A stretch of 50,313 bases of DNA, taken from assembly GCF_000803215.1 (NCBI RefSeq), contig NZ_JSXC01000029.1, forward strand, positions 1-50,313, given 5' to 3'. Origin of the DNA: Pectobacterium fontis (GTDB taxonomy: Bacteria > Pseudomonadota > Gammaproteobacteria > Enterobacterales > Enterobacteriaceae). Below, one piece after another: positions 21,205-33,992 of this stretch. Positions within the stretch are counted from its first letter, which is position 1. Each line of letters opens with the position of its first letter. The notes beneath the pieces were generated by a model. It was not told the origin of the DNA and did no database searches. It saw only the letters and a list, made by a program, of their open reading frames with translations. The translations under genes were made by a program, and so were the position numbers.

Positions 21205-22548
21205 TCAACGGTAGCGTTTTGTCGGGCTATTTTGATCCTGAGCGGCAAGCCAGGCGAGCTTTTCACCAATTTTGCCCTCAAGGCCGCGTGAAGTCGGCGC
21301 GTAATAGCGCGTATCTGCCATTTCCGGCGGAAAGTAGCTCTCTCCCGCCGCATAGGCGTTAGGTTCATTGTGCGCGTAGCGATACTCAGCGCCTAGCCCC
21401 ATTTCTTTCATTAACCGGGTCGGCGCATTGCGTAAATGTTCAGGCACATCATAGTCAGGTTTCTCGCGCGCATCCTGCATAGCCGCTTTGAACGCGCTAT
21501 ATACGGCGTTACTTTTGGGGGCGCAGGCCAGATACACTATCGCCTGAGCGATGGCTCGTTCCCCTTCTGCCGGGCCAACGCGGGTGAAACAATCCCAGGC
21601 GGAGATCGCTACCTGCATGGCTCGTGGATCGGCGTTGCCGACATCTTCTGAAGCAATCGCCAGTAGCCGTCGGGCTACATATAATGGATCACCGCCCGCG
21701 GTAATAATTCGGGCATACCAATAAAGCGCCGCATCCGGCGCGGATCCTCTTACCGACTTGTGCAATGCTGAAATCAGATCGTAATAGCGGTCGCCTTTAT
21801 TATCAAAGCGAGCGCTACGCTCACCGGCGATTTCATTGAGTAGTGCCGGCGTCAGAACTCGCATTCCCTGCGCATCAATTTCTGCCATATCCGCCATCAT
21901 TTCCAGGCTATTCAGCGCACGTCTGGCATCACCATTAACCAGTTCAGCCAACATGCGAGCGGTTTCGGCAGGCAGCATAATATTCTGCCCACCATATCCG
22001 CGCTCGCTGTCGCTCATCGCCTGCTGCAACACCTGTTCGATATCGTCTGCCGTCAGCGCTTTCAGCAAATAGACGCGGGCGCGAGATAACAACGCAGAGT
22101 TAAGCTCAAAAGAGGGATTTTCCGTTGTCGCCCCAATGAAGGTAATCGTTCCATCTTCGATGTGCGGCAGAAACGCGTCCTGCTGACTTTTGTTGAAACG
22201 ATGGACTTCATCAACAAACAGAATGGTACGGCGCCCCGCATTGCGATTTTGCCGAGCGCGCTCAATGGCTTCACGAATTTCTTTAATACCGGAGGTCACA
22301 GCGGAAATACGTTCGACATCGGCCTGTCCATAATGCCCGATCAGTTCCGCCAGCGTGGTTTTTCCCGTACCAGGCGGCCCCCAGAGGATCATTGAATGCA
22401 ATTGCCCCGCCTCGATGGCGCGTGGCAGAGGCTTACCGGCACCTAGCAGGTGCTGTTGGCCAATATACTGTGCCAACGTCGCTGGCCGCATACGCGCGGC
22501 CAGGGGTTGGAATTCGTTATGAGAAAAATCAAGTGACAGGTTGCTCAC
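21205..22548 (-). CDS. rarA: Replication-associated recombination protein A (AAA+ ATPase)
   Basis: RarA (MgsA, YcaJ; 447 aa, identical in length to E. coli) is an AAA+ ATPase related to clamp loaders that acts at stalled replication forks. Walker A GPPGTGKT is at residues 57-64, and Walker B with the DExH-like [10 protein letters not shown] is near 110-119. The conserved NGDARRALN sensor segment and the C-terminal tetramerisation region follow. The start is GTG at 22548: homology begins at SNLSLDFS and GAGG sits five bases upstream, overlapping the lolA stop codon. The frame is open further upstream, but that part lies inside lolA. It is translationally coupled to lolA. Confidence 0.96.
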   Translation of the reverse strand: MSNLSLDFSHNEFQPLAARMRPATLAQYIGQQHLLGAGKPLPRAIEAGQLHSMILWGPPGTGKTTLAELIGHYGQADVERISAVTSGIKEIREAIERARQNRNAGRRTILFVDEVHRFNKSQQDAFLPHIEDGTITFIGATTENPSFELNSALLSRARVYLLKALTADDIEQVLQQAMSDSERGYGGQNIMLPAETARMLAELVNGDARRALNSLEMMADMAEIDAQGMRVLTPALLNEIAGERSARFDNKGDRYYDLISALHKSVRGSAPDAALYWYARIITAGGDPLYVARRLLAIASEDVGNADPRAMQVAISAWDCFTRVGPAEGERAIAQAIVYLACAPKSNAVYSAFKAAMQDAREKPDYDVPEHLRNAPTRLMKEMGLGAEYRYAHNEPNAYAAGESYFPPEMADTRYYAPTSRGLEGKIGEKLAWLAAQDQNSPTKRYR

Positions 22549-22555
22549 GCTGACC

Positions 22556-23167
22556 TCACTGACGCTGGTCATCCAGCGTAACGCCTTTCGGCGGTGTGAA
22601 AGTGAATTGCGCAGCATCGACAGCGCCGTTTTGCTGGTTTTTCAACACATAAGTACTCCGCTGCCCATCCTGTTCCGTCGCGGTGAACTGCTTGATCGTA
22701 CCGTTTGCCGTTACATTAATCGCGAACTGTTTCAAATTGCCGCTCGCAGATTTCGGCGTAAGTTCAAAATCATCGCCTTTCTGCCGCACGTCATATTTAT
22801 TCCAGTCGCCGGCATCGTTACGCGTAATCAGAATGAACGGCGTATTGCCGGTTGCATCCTTCAGCCAGGTTGCCGTGACTTGCTCAACAAACGGATTGTA
22901 GAACCACAGTGTTTTGCCGTCAGAAACCAGCGTACTTTCATCCGGCGATGTGGTTTTCCAGTTAAATAAGTTAGGCCGTTTTAACCACAGTTCACCTTCC
23001 CCTTCCTGCACTGCTGCGCCGTCGGCGCTGGTGACTTTCTGGCTAAAGTTTGCATGGAAACTGCTGACTTTATTGAGACGACCCTGCAAATCTTTTGCCG
23101 CATCTGCATAGACAGCCGTTGAGGTCACACCTGCAATCAGGCAACTGATAGCTAACCACTTTTTCAT
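22556..23167 (-). CDS. lolA: Outer-membrane lipoprotein carrier protein LolA
   Basis: Periplasmic chaperone (203 aa precursor, as in E. coli) that takes lipoproteins from the LolCDE complex in the inner membrane to LolB in the outer membrane. A signal peptide [21 protein letters not shown] is cut before Asp22. The mature part holds the [13 protein letters not shown] segment and FYNPFVEQ typical of the beta-barrel half-fold. The ATG at 23167 has AAGGA eight bases upstream; in-frame upstream codons would spoil the signal peptide. It is followed immediately by rarA, the normal lolA-rarA arrangement, and lies downstream of ftsK with a 231-bp gap. Confidence 0.97.
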   Translation of the reverse strand: MKKWLAISCLIAGVTSTAVYADAAKDLQGRLNKVSSFHANFSQKVTSADGAAVQEGEGELWLKRPNLFNWKTTSPDESTLVSDGKTLWFYNPFVEQVTATWLKDATGNTPFILITRNDAGDWNKYDVRQKGDDFELTPKSASGNLKQFAINVTANGTIKQFTATEQDGQRSTYVLKNQQNGAVDAAQFTFTPPKGVTLDDQRQ

Positions 23168-23341
23168 AAGCATAATCCTTTGAATGTCCTGATATAACAA
23201 CCTTCACATATTACGGCCAGATGCTTTGCACTACACCTATGTGACTGGTGGAACGGTGTTATTTGTCGATCTATGTTATCTGAACCCACTCGGGCGGTGA
23301 TAGGTGAATTATCTGCTTATAACCGCTTTTACGCTTCTTTG

Positions 23342-23369
23342 CATAAGGGCTGCTCGCGCAGCCCTTATG
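23342..23369 (-). terminator. Hairpin behind ftsK
   Basis: Perfect 12-bp stem (CATAAGGGCTGC / GCAGCCCTTATG) with a 4-base loop, 29 bases after the ftsK stop codon. There is no T run on the minus strand, so it may be a weak terminator or an mRNA 3'-end structure. Confidence 0.5.
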
Positions 23370-23398
23370 GTGGAGTGAGGTCAATCGATATAGCGTTC

Positions 23399-26300
23399 TT
23401 ATTCCATTGATGGCGGAGCCAATACTTCACGGTTGCCGTTGTGTCCTGGAGAACTGACGATCCCCTGCGCTTCCATTTGTTCAACGATTCGCGCCGCGCG
23501 GTTATAGCCGATTCGGAACTGACGCTGTACACCAGAGATAGAGGCACGACGCTTATCGACCACAAATTCCACGGCCTGATCGAACAAAGGATCGAGTTCT
23601 TCATCGCCATCAAGACCGAGGCTCCCACCTTCGGCATCGTCGCCACCGCTGACAATATTGTCGATATATTGAGGACGACCACGCGCTTTCCAGTCTTGAA
23701 CTACGGCGTGAACTTCCTCATCGCGCACAAAAGCGCCATGAACACGGACAGGTATTGAGGAATTCGGTGCCATATACAGCATATCCCCCATTCCCAATAG
23801 CGATTCCGCGCCTCCTTGATCGAGGATAGTTCGTGAGTCGATCTTACTGGAGACGGTAAACGCGATACGTGTCGGAATGTTCGCCTTGATCAATCCGGTA
23901 ATCACATCAACGGAAGGACGCTGCGTTGCCAGAACCAGATGAATCCCCGCCGCACGCGCTTTTTGCGCCAGACGGGCGATCAGTTCTTCCACTTTCTTAC
24001 CCACCGCCATCATCAGGTCAGCAAATTCATCGACCATCACAACAATGTACGGCAATTTTTCCAGCACTGGCGGCGTCATATCTATACTGTCGCCCGGTTT
24101 CCAGAACGGATCGGGGATCGGGCGTCCCATCGCATTGGCGGTCATCACCCGTTCGTTGTACCCCGCCAGATTACGTACCCCAAGCGCTGACATCAGCTTG
24201 TAACGGCGCTCCATTTCACCCACACACCAGCGCAACGCATTTGCTGCATCTTTCATGTCGGTCACGACTTCCGTCAACAAATGCGGAATGCCTTCGTATA
24301 CAGAAAGTTCCAACATTTTCGGGTCGATCATGATAAAACGCACGTCTTCCGGCGTAGCTTTATACAACATACTGATGATCATGGCATTGACGCCGACCGA
24401 CTTACCCGACCCCGTTGTACCGGCAACCAACAGGTGCGGCATTTTGGCCAAATCGGCAACAACAGGCTCGCCAGCGATATCTTTACCCAGCACAATAGAC
24501 AGCGGCGATGGGTTATCGCGGAATTTGTCACAGTCCAACACTTCGCGCAGATAAACGGTCTGACGATGCGCATTCGGTAATTCCAAGCCGACATAAGGTT
24601 TACCTGGAATCACCTCAACAATACGCACCGCGATAACCGACAGAGAACGCGCCAAATCGCGCGACAAATTCGAGATACGCGCCGCTTTCACCCCCGGTGC
24701 CAAATCCAGCTCAAAGCGAGTAATAACCGGGCCGGGAGAATGGTCGACCACATCCGCTTTTACCCGGAAATCAGCCAGACGCGCTTCAATCAGTCGCGCC
24801 GTTTGCTCCAGAGCAAAATTATCCACAGGAGCTTCACTTGCTGGTGGTGGAGTCAACAAATCCAACGTTGGCAGCGGCGTCGTCGGTTTCTGTAACGGTT
24901 GTTCATTACGCATCAGGAATGGGTGAATCAGGCCATCCATTGCCGGATGGCGCGCAGGTGTATTTTCCCGCTGAGCAACCTCCGTTGGTGGTGGCGTGGG
25001 TTGCACCGGCTGACCAAACATCATCGGGTTACGCTCGTCGTCATCGCCATCTTCGCCCGCATGCATCGGAGGAAGATCTGGCGTTACGCCATAGGACGAC
25101 TGTGTATACGCAGGTTCGCTGAGTGTATGCGGTTCAGGCTCACGTTCATTCTCCGCGCTAAACGGCGAGAACGAAAAAGCGTTATGCGCCGAAACAGGCG
25201 ATACCACGGGATTTGGCTGAACTGGCTCGCTGACCGCCGACGATACCATCGGAACCCAGACATCGGTATCGTCCTGTGCGGTACTGGCGTCATAACGTGA
25301 CTGCTGCTGTGCAGCGAATTCTTTGGCTAGCTGTGCTTGCAGAAGCGCGTCTTCATCCTCTTCCTGTAACGGATATTCATCACCGTAACGCTGGCGCTGC
25401 TGATTCAGGTACTCCTGCTGTAGCACGGCTTCCTGACGGGCGATATCATCAGATATTTCTTCCTGATAGATGTCGTTCGTCAATTCCGTTTCCGCACTCT
25501 CATGTCGCGCCTGTCGCCTTGCTTGCTCTTCTGCCAGCCGCTGCGACGGCAGTTTGATTCCGTATGACGCTAATTCGCGGCGCGTCGGAATACGCACCGG
25601 ATTAGGACGCGGCAGTTCCGGCCCGACGCCGCGTTTAATCTGCGGATTAGCATCATCATCAGCACTGAATGCCGGCATAAAGGTGTTGTTCGCACTGAAA
25701 TCCGCATCACGCTCAATCTGCGGCGGCTCAGCGAACGGCTGAACCACTGGCGACGTTACGCTCGGCGGAATGGCACTACTCCCGTAAGGCGTATAAGCAC
25801 TGCGATGGCGTTCCGGTGAGGCCGCTATTTCAGACATTGCACTAGGTGTTTCAGGAACCTCAAACGCATACAGCGGCGGGTTCAGCGAGGATGCCGAATC
25901 AATCATTGACGGCGTCACAGGCGGTACAATGCCAGACGATGCATCAGGCACCAGCGAGTCAGACGCGACTATTTCAGGGGGAGTTAGCCCTACGGCTGGC
26001 GTTTCTGTCGAGAAGGCCACGGGTGTCGCGGCTGGCGGATTTTGGCCTGACGGTGATGTCTCTGCTACCGTGTTATCCTCTGTCGTATCGTGGATGACAT
26101 CAGCAACGGAAGGCGCAGAAAACAGCACATCATCGTCATCACGCGATTGCGTTATCGCTTCGCCTGACGTGTCATCATGGCGCAGGTTAAATACATCACG
26201 ATCCTCTTCTTCACGCGCATCGTCTTCGCGGTAATCCTCATCGCGACGAGAACGGTTTGACATGAATGTCAGGCAGCCCAAGACGCCCCCGCCAATTTTT

Positions 26301-26863
26301 TCAGCGATCGTTAACCATGACCAGCCGGTAAACAGCGTTAACCCTGCGCCCCAGACGCACAGCAGAATCAGCGTTGCGCCCATGCTGTTGAACCGCGGAA
26401 TCATTGAGCTGCTCAACAAGCTTCCCAATACACCGCCGGAAGCAAAATAGTAGAGGTCGTCAATGTTCAACGCCGCCAAACCACACGAGGTCAGGATCAG
26501 CGCCAACGTTCCAATCAGACGTAGTGAAAAAGTAAAATAATCAATCGATTGCTGGTTATCCCGCTGGCGGAAAGCCGCCCAGCATAGGGATAACATGATC
26601 GGCGGGATGGCATAGGCCAACACACCAAAAATAAAGAATAGCGTATCCGCCATCCATGCACCCGCGACACCGCCAAGGTTGTGGATAGGCCCATGCCACG
26701 CAGTCTGTGACCAACTGGGATCGGAGGGGCTGAAACTGAGTAGTGCGACACTGAGGTAAACTGCAAAAAGTGCCACAACGATTAAAATCGCTTCAAGCAA
26801 GCGACGTGTTCCGCTGAGTTTTTTCAGGGTTACGTCTTTATCTTCTGTATATTCCTGGCTCAA
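23399..26863 (-). CDS. ftsK: DNA translocase FtsK
   Basis: FtsK (1154 aa) anchors at the division septum and pumps chromosomal DNA so that XerCD can resolve dimers at dif. The N-terminal domain has four membrane segments (about 23-45, 70-95, 112-132, 160-180). A long acidic, Pro/Gln/Ser-rich linker spans about 205-650. The RecA-like motor follows with Walker [11 protein letters not shown] near residue 816 and [17 protein letters not shown] as Walker B. The last about 65 residues ([26 protein letters not shown], split over about 1110-1135) are the winged-helix gamma domain that reads KOPS. E. coli FtsK is 1329 aa; the difference is mostly in the linker. It is downstream of lrp. Confidence 0.97.
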   Translation of the reverse strand: MSQEYTEDKDVTLKKLSGTRRLLEAILIVVALFAVYLSVALLSFSPSDPSWSQTAWHGPIHNLGGVAGAWMADTLFFIFGVLAYAIPPIMLSLCWAAFRQRDNQQSIDYFTFSLRLIGTLALILTSCGLAALNIDDLYYFASGGVLGSLLSSSMIPRFNSMGATLILLCVWGAGLTLFTGWSWLTIAEKIGGGVLGCLTFMSNRSRRDEDYREDDAREEEDRDVFNLRHDDTSGEAITQSRDDDDVLFSAPSVADVIHDTTEDNTVAETSPSGQNPPAATPVAFSTETPAVGLTPPEIVASDSLVPDASSGIVPPVTPSMIDSASSLNPPLYAFEVPETPSAMSEIAASPERHRSAYTPYGSSAIPPSVTSPVVQPFAEPPQIERDADFSANNTFMPAFSADDDANPQIKRGVGPELPRPNPVRIPTRRELASYGIKLPSQRLAEEQARRQARHESAETELTNDIYQEEISDDIARQEAVLQQEYLNQQRQRYGDEYPLQEEDEDALLQAQLAKEFAAQQQSRYDASTAQDDTDVWVPMVSSAVSEPVQPNPVVSPVSAHNAFSFSPFSAENEREPEPHTLSEPAYTQSSYGVTPDLPPMHAGEDGDDDERNPMMFGQPVQPTPPPTEVAQRENTPARHPAMDGLIHPFLMRNEQPLQKPTTPLPTLDLLTPPPASEAPVDNFALEQTARLIEARLADFRVKADVVDHSPGPVITRFELDLAPGVKAARISNLSRDLARSLSVIAVRIVEVIPGKPYVGLELPNAHRQTVYLREVLDCDKFRDNPSPLSIVLGKDIAGEPVVADLAKMPHLLVAGTTGSGKSVGVNAMIISMLYKATPEDVRFIMIDPKMLELSVYEGIPHLLTEVVTDMKDAANALRWCVGEMERRYKLMSALGVRNLAGYNERVMTANAMGRPIPDPFWKPGDSIDMTPPVLEKLPYIVVMVDEFADLMMAVGKKVEELIARLAQKARAAGIHLVLATQRPSVDVITGLIKANIPTRIAFTVSSKIDSRTILDQGGAESLLGMGDMLYMAPNSSIPVRVHGAFVRDEEVHAVVQDWKARGRPQYIDNIVSGGDDAEGGSLGLDGDEELDPLFDQAVEFVVDKRRASISGVQRQFRIGYNRAARIVEQMEAQGIVSSPGHNGNREVLAPPSME

Positions 26864-26897
26864 GAGTCTCTCCAGGGGCCTGTAAGGTTTATGACAA

Positions 26898-26919
26898 AGC
26901 GCCGGAAAAATCCGGCGCT
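26898..26919 (-). terminator. Terminator-like hairpin between lrp and ftsK
   Basis: Perfect 9-bp GC-rich stem (AGCGCCGGA / TCCGGCGCT) with a 4-base loop, about 60 bases after the lrp stop codon. On the minus strand it is followed by TTTGTCAT, a short T run. It probably ends most lrp transcripts before ftsK. Confidence 0.65.
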
Positions 26920-26977
26920 GGGACTGTATAAATTCACAGGAGTGTAGCTGAATTTATCGGGTTTTGCACCCACGCGT

Positions 26978-27472
26978 TTATCGAGTCTTAATGACCAGAC
27001 GGTTACTCTGCTTCACTTCTTCCATCACCACGTAAGTGCGGGTGTCGTTTACGCCCGGCAAACGCAGCAGCGTTTCGCCCAGAAGCTTACGGTAAGCAGA
27101 CATGTCCGGCACGCGTGTTTTCAGCAGGTAGTCAAAATCACCAGAAACCAAGTGACACTCCTGAATTTCTTCCAGTTTCTGCACCGCAGCATTGAACTGT
27201 TCAAACACATCGGGCGCGCCACGGTTTAGCGTTATTTCAACAAAAACCAGCAGTGAGGCATCCAGATAATGCGGGTTTAGCAGCGCTGTATAGCCATTAA
27301 TGAAACCTTGTCTTTCCAGGCGACGCACACGTTCCAGACAAGGCGTTGGCGACAGCCCGACCCGCTTGGAAAGCTCGACATTAGAAATACGCCCATCTTT
27401 TTGCAATTCGTTCAGGATGTTACGATCAATACGATCGAGATCTTTTCCTGGCCGTTTTTTAGTGTCTACCAT
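26978..27472 (-). CDS. lrp: Leucine-responsive regulatory protein
   Basis: Global regulator of amino-acid metabolism and nutrient transition (164 aa, same length and nearly the same sequence as E. coli Lrp by eye). The N-terminal helix-turn-helix lies in ISNVELSKRVGLSPTPCLERVRRL (about residues 29-52). The C-terminal RAM domain (about 75-150), which binds leucine and forms octamers, contains FVEITLNRG and HLVSGDFDYLLK. The gene is divergent from trxB, with a long leader region between them, as in E. coli, where lrp is autoregulated. Confidence 0.99.
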   Translation of the reverse strand: MVDTKKRPGKDLDRIDRNILNELQKDGRISNVELSKRVGLSPTPCLERVRRLERQGFINGYTALLNPHYLDASLLVFVEITLNRGAPDVFEQFNAAVQKLEEIQECHLVSGDFDYLLKTRVPDMSAYRKLLGETLLRLPGVNDTRTYVVMEEVKQSNRLVIKTR

Positions 27473-29022
<1,550 letters not shown>

Positions 29023-29032
29023 TACGATACTG

Positions 29033-29067
29033 AAACGGATCGGTCATTGCCGTTCCGTTTTCTTCCT
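29033..29067 (+). terminator. Rho-independent terminator of trxB
   Basis: Stem AAACGGA-T-CGG / CCG-T-TCCGTTT with one T-T mismatch and a 6-base loop, followed by TTCTTCCTTTT, 10 bases after the trxB stop codon. Confidence 0.75.
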
Positions 29068-29258
29068 TTTGGTTTGCCTGCCGCAACACAGAAATTGATC
29101 GCATCCCCTTTTTCCCCTCTCCTTTTCGTTTGCAGCGCGTCCCTGTCGCGGTAACATGGCGCTATTCTGCATGATAGAAGATAATTTTGTTAACCAACGG
29201 TTACATCAGCGTTATCTTCTATTGAGTCTATTTCTGCAATATAACGAACTGGTGCCTG

Positions 29259-31025
29259 ATGAAAAAAACCAGACAGCAAGAACTGACCGCCTGGCTGAAA
29301 CAGCAAAGTAAGCTGGCGCAACGTTGGCTACGGCTTTCACTGCTGCTTGGCTCCCTGAGCGGTGCGTTAATCGTGGCACAAGCCTGGCTGCTCGCTACGC
29401 TACTTCATGCTTTGATCATCGAACATTCCCCGCGAGAATCTCTGCTTTCCCCGTTCCTTCTACTTATCGCCACCTTTATTCTGCGAGCGCTCAACAGCGT
29501 GTTACGCGAGCGTGTTGGCTTTCTGTGTGGACAAACGGTTAGGCAGCAAATTCGTAAGCAGGTACTGGATCGGTTACAACAGCTTGGTCCCGCGTGGATC
29601 CAAGGAAAGCCCGCAGGCAGTTGGGCAACGATGATTCTTGAGCAGGTTGATGATATGCAGGATTATTACGCTCGTTATCTGCCGCAAATGTACCTTGCCG
29701 TGCTGATTCCGCTGCTGATCTTAATCACTATCTTTCCGCTCAACTGGGCCGCGGGTCTGATCCTGTTTTTGACCGCGCCGCTCATTCCCCTGTTTATGGC
29801 GCTGGTTGGTATGGGCGCAGCGGATGCCAACCGACGTAACTTTCTGGCATTAGCACGCCTGAGCGGGCATTTCCTCGATCGTCTGCGCGGAATGGAGACG
29901 TTACGTCTGTTTCATCGTGGTCAGGCTGAAACCGAGCAAATCCGCCATGCATCCGAAGATTTTCGCAGTCGCACCATGGAAGTGCTGCGCATGGCATTCC
30001 TCTCCTCAGGCGTGCTGGAATTTTTTGCTTCCATTTCGATCGCCGTTGTCGCCGTCTATTTCGGTTTCTCGTACCTCGGTGAGTTGGACTTTGGTCATTA
30101 TGGTACGGGTGTGACGCTCTTCGCCGGTTTTCTCGTGCTGATTCTGGCACCAGAATTCTTTCAACCTTTACGCGATCTGGGTACTTTCTATCACGCCAAG
30201 GCTCAAGCTATCGGTGCAGCGGAATCACTGGTAACTTTTTTGTCAGAGGAAGGGGAAACGGTAGGGTTTGGCACTCAGGAATTCAACAGCAATACCGCGA
30301 TTGCCATCCAGGCGGAAGATTTCATTGTCCTCGCACCGAATGGCACGCCGTTGACCCAACCGCTGACATTCAATATTCGCGCAGGCGAACGGATCGCACT
30401 GGTCGGTCTCAGCGGAGCAGGAAAAAGTTCACTGCTGAATGCGCTGCTAGGGTTCCTGCCCTATCGCGGTTCATTAACCGTCAACGGTCAGGCATTGAAC
30501 GCGCTGACGCCTGAATCATGGCGTCAGCAGCTAAGCTGGGTTGGGCAAAACCCCCATTTACCGGAACAAACGCTGCGCAGCAATATTCTGCTAGGCAACC
30601 CGCAGGCCAGTGTTTTGAAATTGCAGTTGGCGATTGAACGCGCCCATGTGCAAGAATTTTTACCACAACTTCCACAGGGGCTGGAAACAATGATCGGTGA
30701 CGGTGCTGCACGCTTATCCGTCGGACAGGCGCAGCGCGTCGCCGTTGCTCGTGCGCTGCTCCATCCCTGCAACCTGCTGCTGCTGGATGAACCCTCAGCC
30801 AGTCTGGATGCCCACAGTGAGGAACTCGTTATGACGGCGCTAAACGAGGCAGCGCGATCCCAGACCACGCTGCTGGTGACGCACCAGCTCACTGATATCA
30901 CCGAGTACGACGCGATTTGGGTAATGGATGGCGGCCAGTTAGTTCAACAGGGGGATTATCAAACACTCCGCGCTGAAGCAGGCCCCTTCGCGGCACTGCT
31001 GGCACAACGACAGGAGGCGCTGTAA
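29259..31025 (+). CDS. cydD: Heterodimeric ABC exporter subunit CydD (glutathione/cysteine)
   Basis: CydD (588 aa) joins CydC in the inner membrane to export glutathione and cysteine (and possibly haem-related cargo) to the periplasm, which is needed for cytochrome bd and c-type cytochrome assembly. Six membrane segments fill about residues 20-310. The nucleotide-binding domain has Walker A LVGLSGAGKSS near 390, the signature LSVGQAQRVAVARAL (a non-standard S-V-G-Q in place of S-G-G-Q) and Walker B LLLLDEPSASLD. The stop codon overlaps the cydC start (TAATG), showing translational coupling. The 236-bp gap from trxB must hold the operon promoter. Confidence 0.97.
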   Translation: MKKTRQQELTAWLKQQSKLAQRWLRLSLLLGSLSGALIVAQAWLLATLLHALIIEHSPRESLLSPFLLLIATFILRALNSVLRERVGFLCGQTVRQQIRKQVLDRLQQLGPAWIQGKPAGSWATMILEQVDDMQDYYARYLPQMYLAVLIPLLILITIFPLNWAAGLILFLTAPLIPLFMALVGMGAADANRRNFLALARLSGHFLDRLRGMETLRLFHRGQAETEQIRHASEDFRSRTMEVLRMAFLSSGVLEFFASISIAVVAVYFGFSYLGELDFGHYGTGVTLFAGFLVLILAPEFFQPLRDLGTFYHAKAQAIGAAESLVTFLSEEGETVGFGTQEFNSNTAIAIQAEDFIVLAPNGTPLTQPLTFNIRAGERIALVGLSGAGKSSLLNALLGFLPYRGSLTVNGQALNALTPESWRQQLSWVGQNPHLPEQTLRSNILLGNPQASVLKLQLAIERAHVQEFLPQLPQGLETMIGDGAARLSVGQAQRVAVARALLHPCNLLLLDEPSASLDAHSEELVMTALNEAARSQTTLLVTHQLTDITEYDAIWVMDGGQLVQQGDYQTLRAEAGPFAALLAQRQEAL

Positions 31026-32764
31026 TGGCTCAAATAAAAACGATGCGGGTATTAAAACCGTTTCTGGCACTTTACCGCCAACACATCTGGCGCTTAAGTC
31101 TGGGCATTATATTAGCCATTGCTACACTGCTGGCCAGTATTGGCCTGCTTGCCCTATCCGGCTGGTTTCTGGCGGGCGCTGCGCTGGCAGGACTCGTTGG
31201 GCTGCTCACCTTTAACTATATGCTGCCAGCCGCAGGCGTGCGGGGTGCCGCCATCGCACGCACCGCAGGGCGCTATGGGGAAAGGGTCGTCAGCCACGAT
31301 GCCACATTTCGTGTTTTGCTGCGCTTACGCGTTTTCACCTTTTCTCGCATTCTGCCTTTGTCCCCGGGAGGACTGGCACAATTTCGTCAGGCTGAACTGC
31401 TAAACCGACTCGTTGCAGACGTCGATACGCTGGATCACCTCTACCTTCGCGTTATTTCACCCATCATCAGCGCATTCGCCGTTATTCTTATCGTCTGTTA
31501 CGGCCTGAGCTTTATTGATGCATTCTTGGCGCTGACGCTTGGTGCCATCATGCTGACGCTACTGCTGTGCCTGCCTGTTCTCTTTTATCAGGCAGGAAAC
31601 GGTATCGGGCAAGCGTTGACCGCCCTGCGTGCACAATATCGCCTCCAGCTAACGACCTGGCTGCAAGGTCAGGCGGAGTTAACCGTTTTCGGCGCACTCG
31701 ATCGCGTCCGTCAACAACTGGCCCTGGTGGAAATTAACTGGTTGCGCCGACAACGTCAGCAGGCGAATCTTACCGGTCTGTCACAGGCAGTGATGATTTT
31801 ATGCAGCGGGCTAACCGTTACCCTGATTCTGTGGCTGGCGGCGGATGGCGTTGGCGGCAATCCACAACCCGGCGCGTTAATCGCCCTGTTCGTATTCGCC
31901 TCACTTGCCGCCTTTGAGGCGCTGGCTCCCGTCACGGTAGCCTTTCAGCATATGGGACAGGTGATTGCTTCCGCTACTCGGGTCGATCAAATCCTTCGTC
32001 AACCTGTTGATGTCACCTTCCCCATGCATGGCCCAGAAACCTCACGCACGGCGTCCCTTGAGATCTCACATGTTGATTTCACTTATCCCGATCAACCACA
32101 GCCCGTGCTACAAAATATCACCCTCTCGATTCAAGCAGGCGAGCATCTGGCGTTGCTAGGACGTACCGGATGCGGGAAATCAACGCTACTGCAATTGCTG
32201 ACACGGGCATGGAATTGTGAATACGGGAATATTACGCTTAATGGTCACCCTCTTACCGAATGGCGGGAAGACGATCTCCGCGCCATGATGAGCGTAGTGC
32301 CGCAGCGCGTGCATATTTTCAGCGCAACGCTGCGCGATAACCTGTTGCTGGCAGCACCAACGGCACGAGACGAAAAATTGGTCGCGGTATTACAGCAGGT
32401 AGGGTTAGAAAAACTGTTGGAAAACGATGGGCTGAATACCTGGCTGGGAGAAGGTGGCCGACAACTGTCTGGTGGCGAACAGCGTCGTATCGCGTTAACA
32501 CGAGCTTTATTACATGACGCGCCGCTGGTACTGCTGGATGAGCCCACTGAGGGGTTGGATGCGGAAACCGAAAAACGTATTCTGCAACTGCTCCGCCAAC
32601 ACTGTGCCGATAAAACGCTGATCGTCATCACCCATCGGCTATATGGTTTAGAGTCGATGGATCGCATCTGTATTCTGGACGATGGCAAAGTGATCGAACA
32701 GGGTAACCATCAGGTTTTACTGGCTCAAAAAGGACGTTATTGGCAATTCCGTCAACACGTTTAA
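31025..32764 (+). CDS. cydC: Heterodimeric ABC exporter subunit CydC (glutathione/cysteine)
   Basis: CydC (579 aa) is the second half of the CydDC thiol exporter. The membrane domain spans about residues 20-310. The nucleotide-binding domain has Walker [14 protein letters not shown] near 380, a canonical signature [15 protein letters not shown] and Walker [13 protein letters not shown]. Because CydD has a degenerate signature and CydC a consensus one, the two ATP sites are probably unequal, a feature common in heterodimeric exporters. Translation starts within the cydD stop codon. aat follows 34 bp downstream and may be cotranscribed. Confidence 0.97.
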   Translation: MAQIKTMRVLKPFLALYRQHIWRLSLGIILAIATLLASIGLLALSGWFLAGAALAGLVGLLTFNYMLPAAGVRGAAIARTAGRYGERVVSHDATFRVLLRLRVFTFSRILPLSPGGLAQFRQAELLNRLVADVDTLDHLYLRVISPIISAFAVILIVCYGLSFIDAFLALTLGAIMLTLLLCLPVLFYQAGNGIGQALTALRAQYRLQLTTWLQGQAELTVFGALDRVRQQLALVEINWLRRQRQQANLTGLSQAVMILCSGLTVTLILWLAADGVGGNPQPGALIALFVFASLAAFEALAPVTVAFQHMGQVIASATRVDQILRQPVDVTFPMHGPETSRTASLEISHVDFTYPDQPQPVLQNITLSIQAGEHLALLGRTGCGKSTLLQLLTRAWNCEYGNITLNGHPLTEWREDDLRAMMSVVPQRVHIFSATLRDNLLLAAPTARDEKLVAVLQQVGLEKLLENDGLNTWLGEGGRQLSGGEQRRIALTRALLHDAPLVLLDEPTEGLDAETEKRILQLLRQHCADKTLIVITHRLYGLESMDRICILDDGKVIEQGNHQVLLAQKGRYWQFRQHV

Positions 32765-32798
32765 GATCCAATTCGTTGAAACACAACATTTGAAAAAT

Positions 32799-33503
32799 AT
32801 GCGCCTATACCCACTGTCATCTCAATCGCTTCAGTTTCCTGACCCGAGCCATGCGCTGGATGACCCCAACGGCCTGCTGGCCGTTGGCGGCGATCTCTCC
32901 GTTGCCCGGCTAAAAGCGGCTTACCAACAGGGAATTTTCCCCTGGTACTCCCCCGGTGAACCGATCTTGTGGTGGTCTCCGAATCCGCGTGCGGTTCTGT
33001 TCCCTGGTGAATTCCATCTCAGCCGCAGCATGAAAAAGTTCCTCAAGCGTCATACGTTTCATGCCACGCTCAATCAGGCATTTGATGAGGTCATTCACGC
33101 CTGCGCACATGAGCACCATGACGGCACCTGGATTACGCCGGACATCATTTCGGCTTATTGCCAGCTTCATCAGGTTGGGAAAGCACATTCCGTCGAAGTG
33201 TGGCACAATGGCATACTGGTTGGTGGGTTATATGGTATTGAACAAGGGCGATTATTTTGCGGTGAATCCATGTTCAGCCGCATGGATAACGCGTCGAAAT
33301 ATGCGCTGCTAGCGTTTCAACAGCATTTTATTCGCCACGGCGGTCAGTTAATTGATTGTCAGGTGTTAAATTCCCATACGGCTTCACTGGGCGTGAGTGA
33401 AATTCCCCGCGACCACTTTCTGCAACAGCTTTCCCAGTGGCAGGATCTCGCCGTTGATGATGGCTGTTGGCGACCCCAGGCGCTCGCCGAACCAACATGG
33501 TGA
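32799..33503 (+). CDS. aat: Leucyl/phenylalanyl-tRNA--protein transferase
   Basis: Aat (234 aa, as in E. coli) transfers Leu or Phe from tRNA to proteins with N-terminal Arg or Lys, producing N-degrons for ClpS-ClpA. Recognised segments are [27 protein letters not shown] near residues 45-61, and [14 protein letters not shown] with [13 protein letters not shown] in the GNAT-like catalytic half. A TTG at 32790 is in frame, but the ATG at 32799 gives the MRL start seen in homologues; the ribosome site is poor, so coupling to cydC is possible. The partner genes clpS and clpA lie 0.5 to 3 kb away in the same window. Confidence 0.96.
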   Translation: MRLYPLSSQSLQFPDPSHALDDPNGLLAVGGDLSVARLKAAYQQGIFPWYSPGEPILWWSPNPRAVLFPGEFHLSRSMKKFLKRHTFHATLNQAFDEVIHACAHEHHDGTWITPDIISAYCQLHQVGKAHSVEVWHNGILVGGLYGIEQGRLFCGESMFSRMDNASKYALLAFQQHFIRHGGQLIDCQVLNSHTASLGVSEIPRDHFLQQLSQWQDLAVDDGCWRPQALAEPTW

Positions 33504-33545
33504 TGACGGAAACCGGGTAAATAGCGTCCCAAGCGTGAACGCTTC

Positions 33546-33574
33546 TTTACATAATGTCCGTTTTTCGGCATTAT
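33546..33574 (+). promoter_or_regulatory. Candidate infA promoter
   Basis: TTTACA (33546-33551) and CATTAT (33569-33574) are separated by 17 bp and match the sigma-70 boxes at 5 of 6 and 4 of 6 positions. The infA start codon lies 42 bases further on. In E. coli infA has two promoters; only this one was placed. Confidence 0.4.
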
Positions 33575-33598
33575 CTTGCGGTTAAAAAATAAAGGTAG

Positions 33599-33835
<237 letters not shown>

Positions 33836-33888
33836 CCGGTTCGCTCATCGCTGATAACCGCGATATATGAGGATGTGACTCCCTCCCC

Positions 33889-33923
33889 AGCCCTTTCCTT
33901 TATGGCAAGGGCTTTTGTTTTTT
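33889..33923 (+). terminator. Rho-independent terminator of infA
   Basis: A 7-bp stem (AGCCCTT / AAGGGCT) with an 11-base loop, followed by TTTGTTTTTT, about 55 bases after the infA stop codon. Confidence 0.75.
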
Positions 33924-33945
33924 AGCGCGTGCCACAAAGGGATAT

Positions 33946-33972
33946 AAAAAAGGGATGCCTCGGCACCCCTTT
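33946..33972 (-). terminator. Rho-independent terminator of clpA
   Basis: Stem AAAGGG-A-TGCC / GGCA-C-CCCTTT with one A-C mismatch and a tiny loop. On the minus strand it is followed by TTTTTTATAT, 20 bases after the clpA stop codon. It is convergent with the infA terminator. Confidence 0.8.
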
Positions 33973-33992
33973 CTAATCACACACTGGCGCGA

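Noticed and set aside
24838..26234. Several plus-strand frames over the ftsK linker, considered as possible small genes
   Set aside because: They arise from the repetitive, G+C-rich linker codons read in reverse; none has a ribosome site or known domain.
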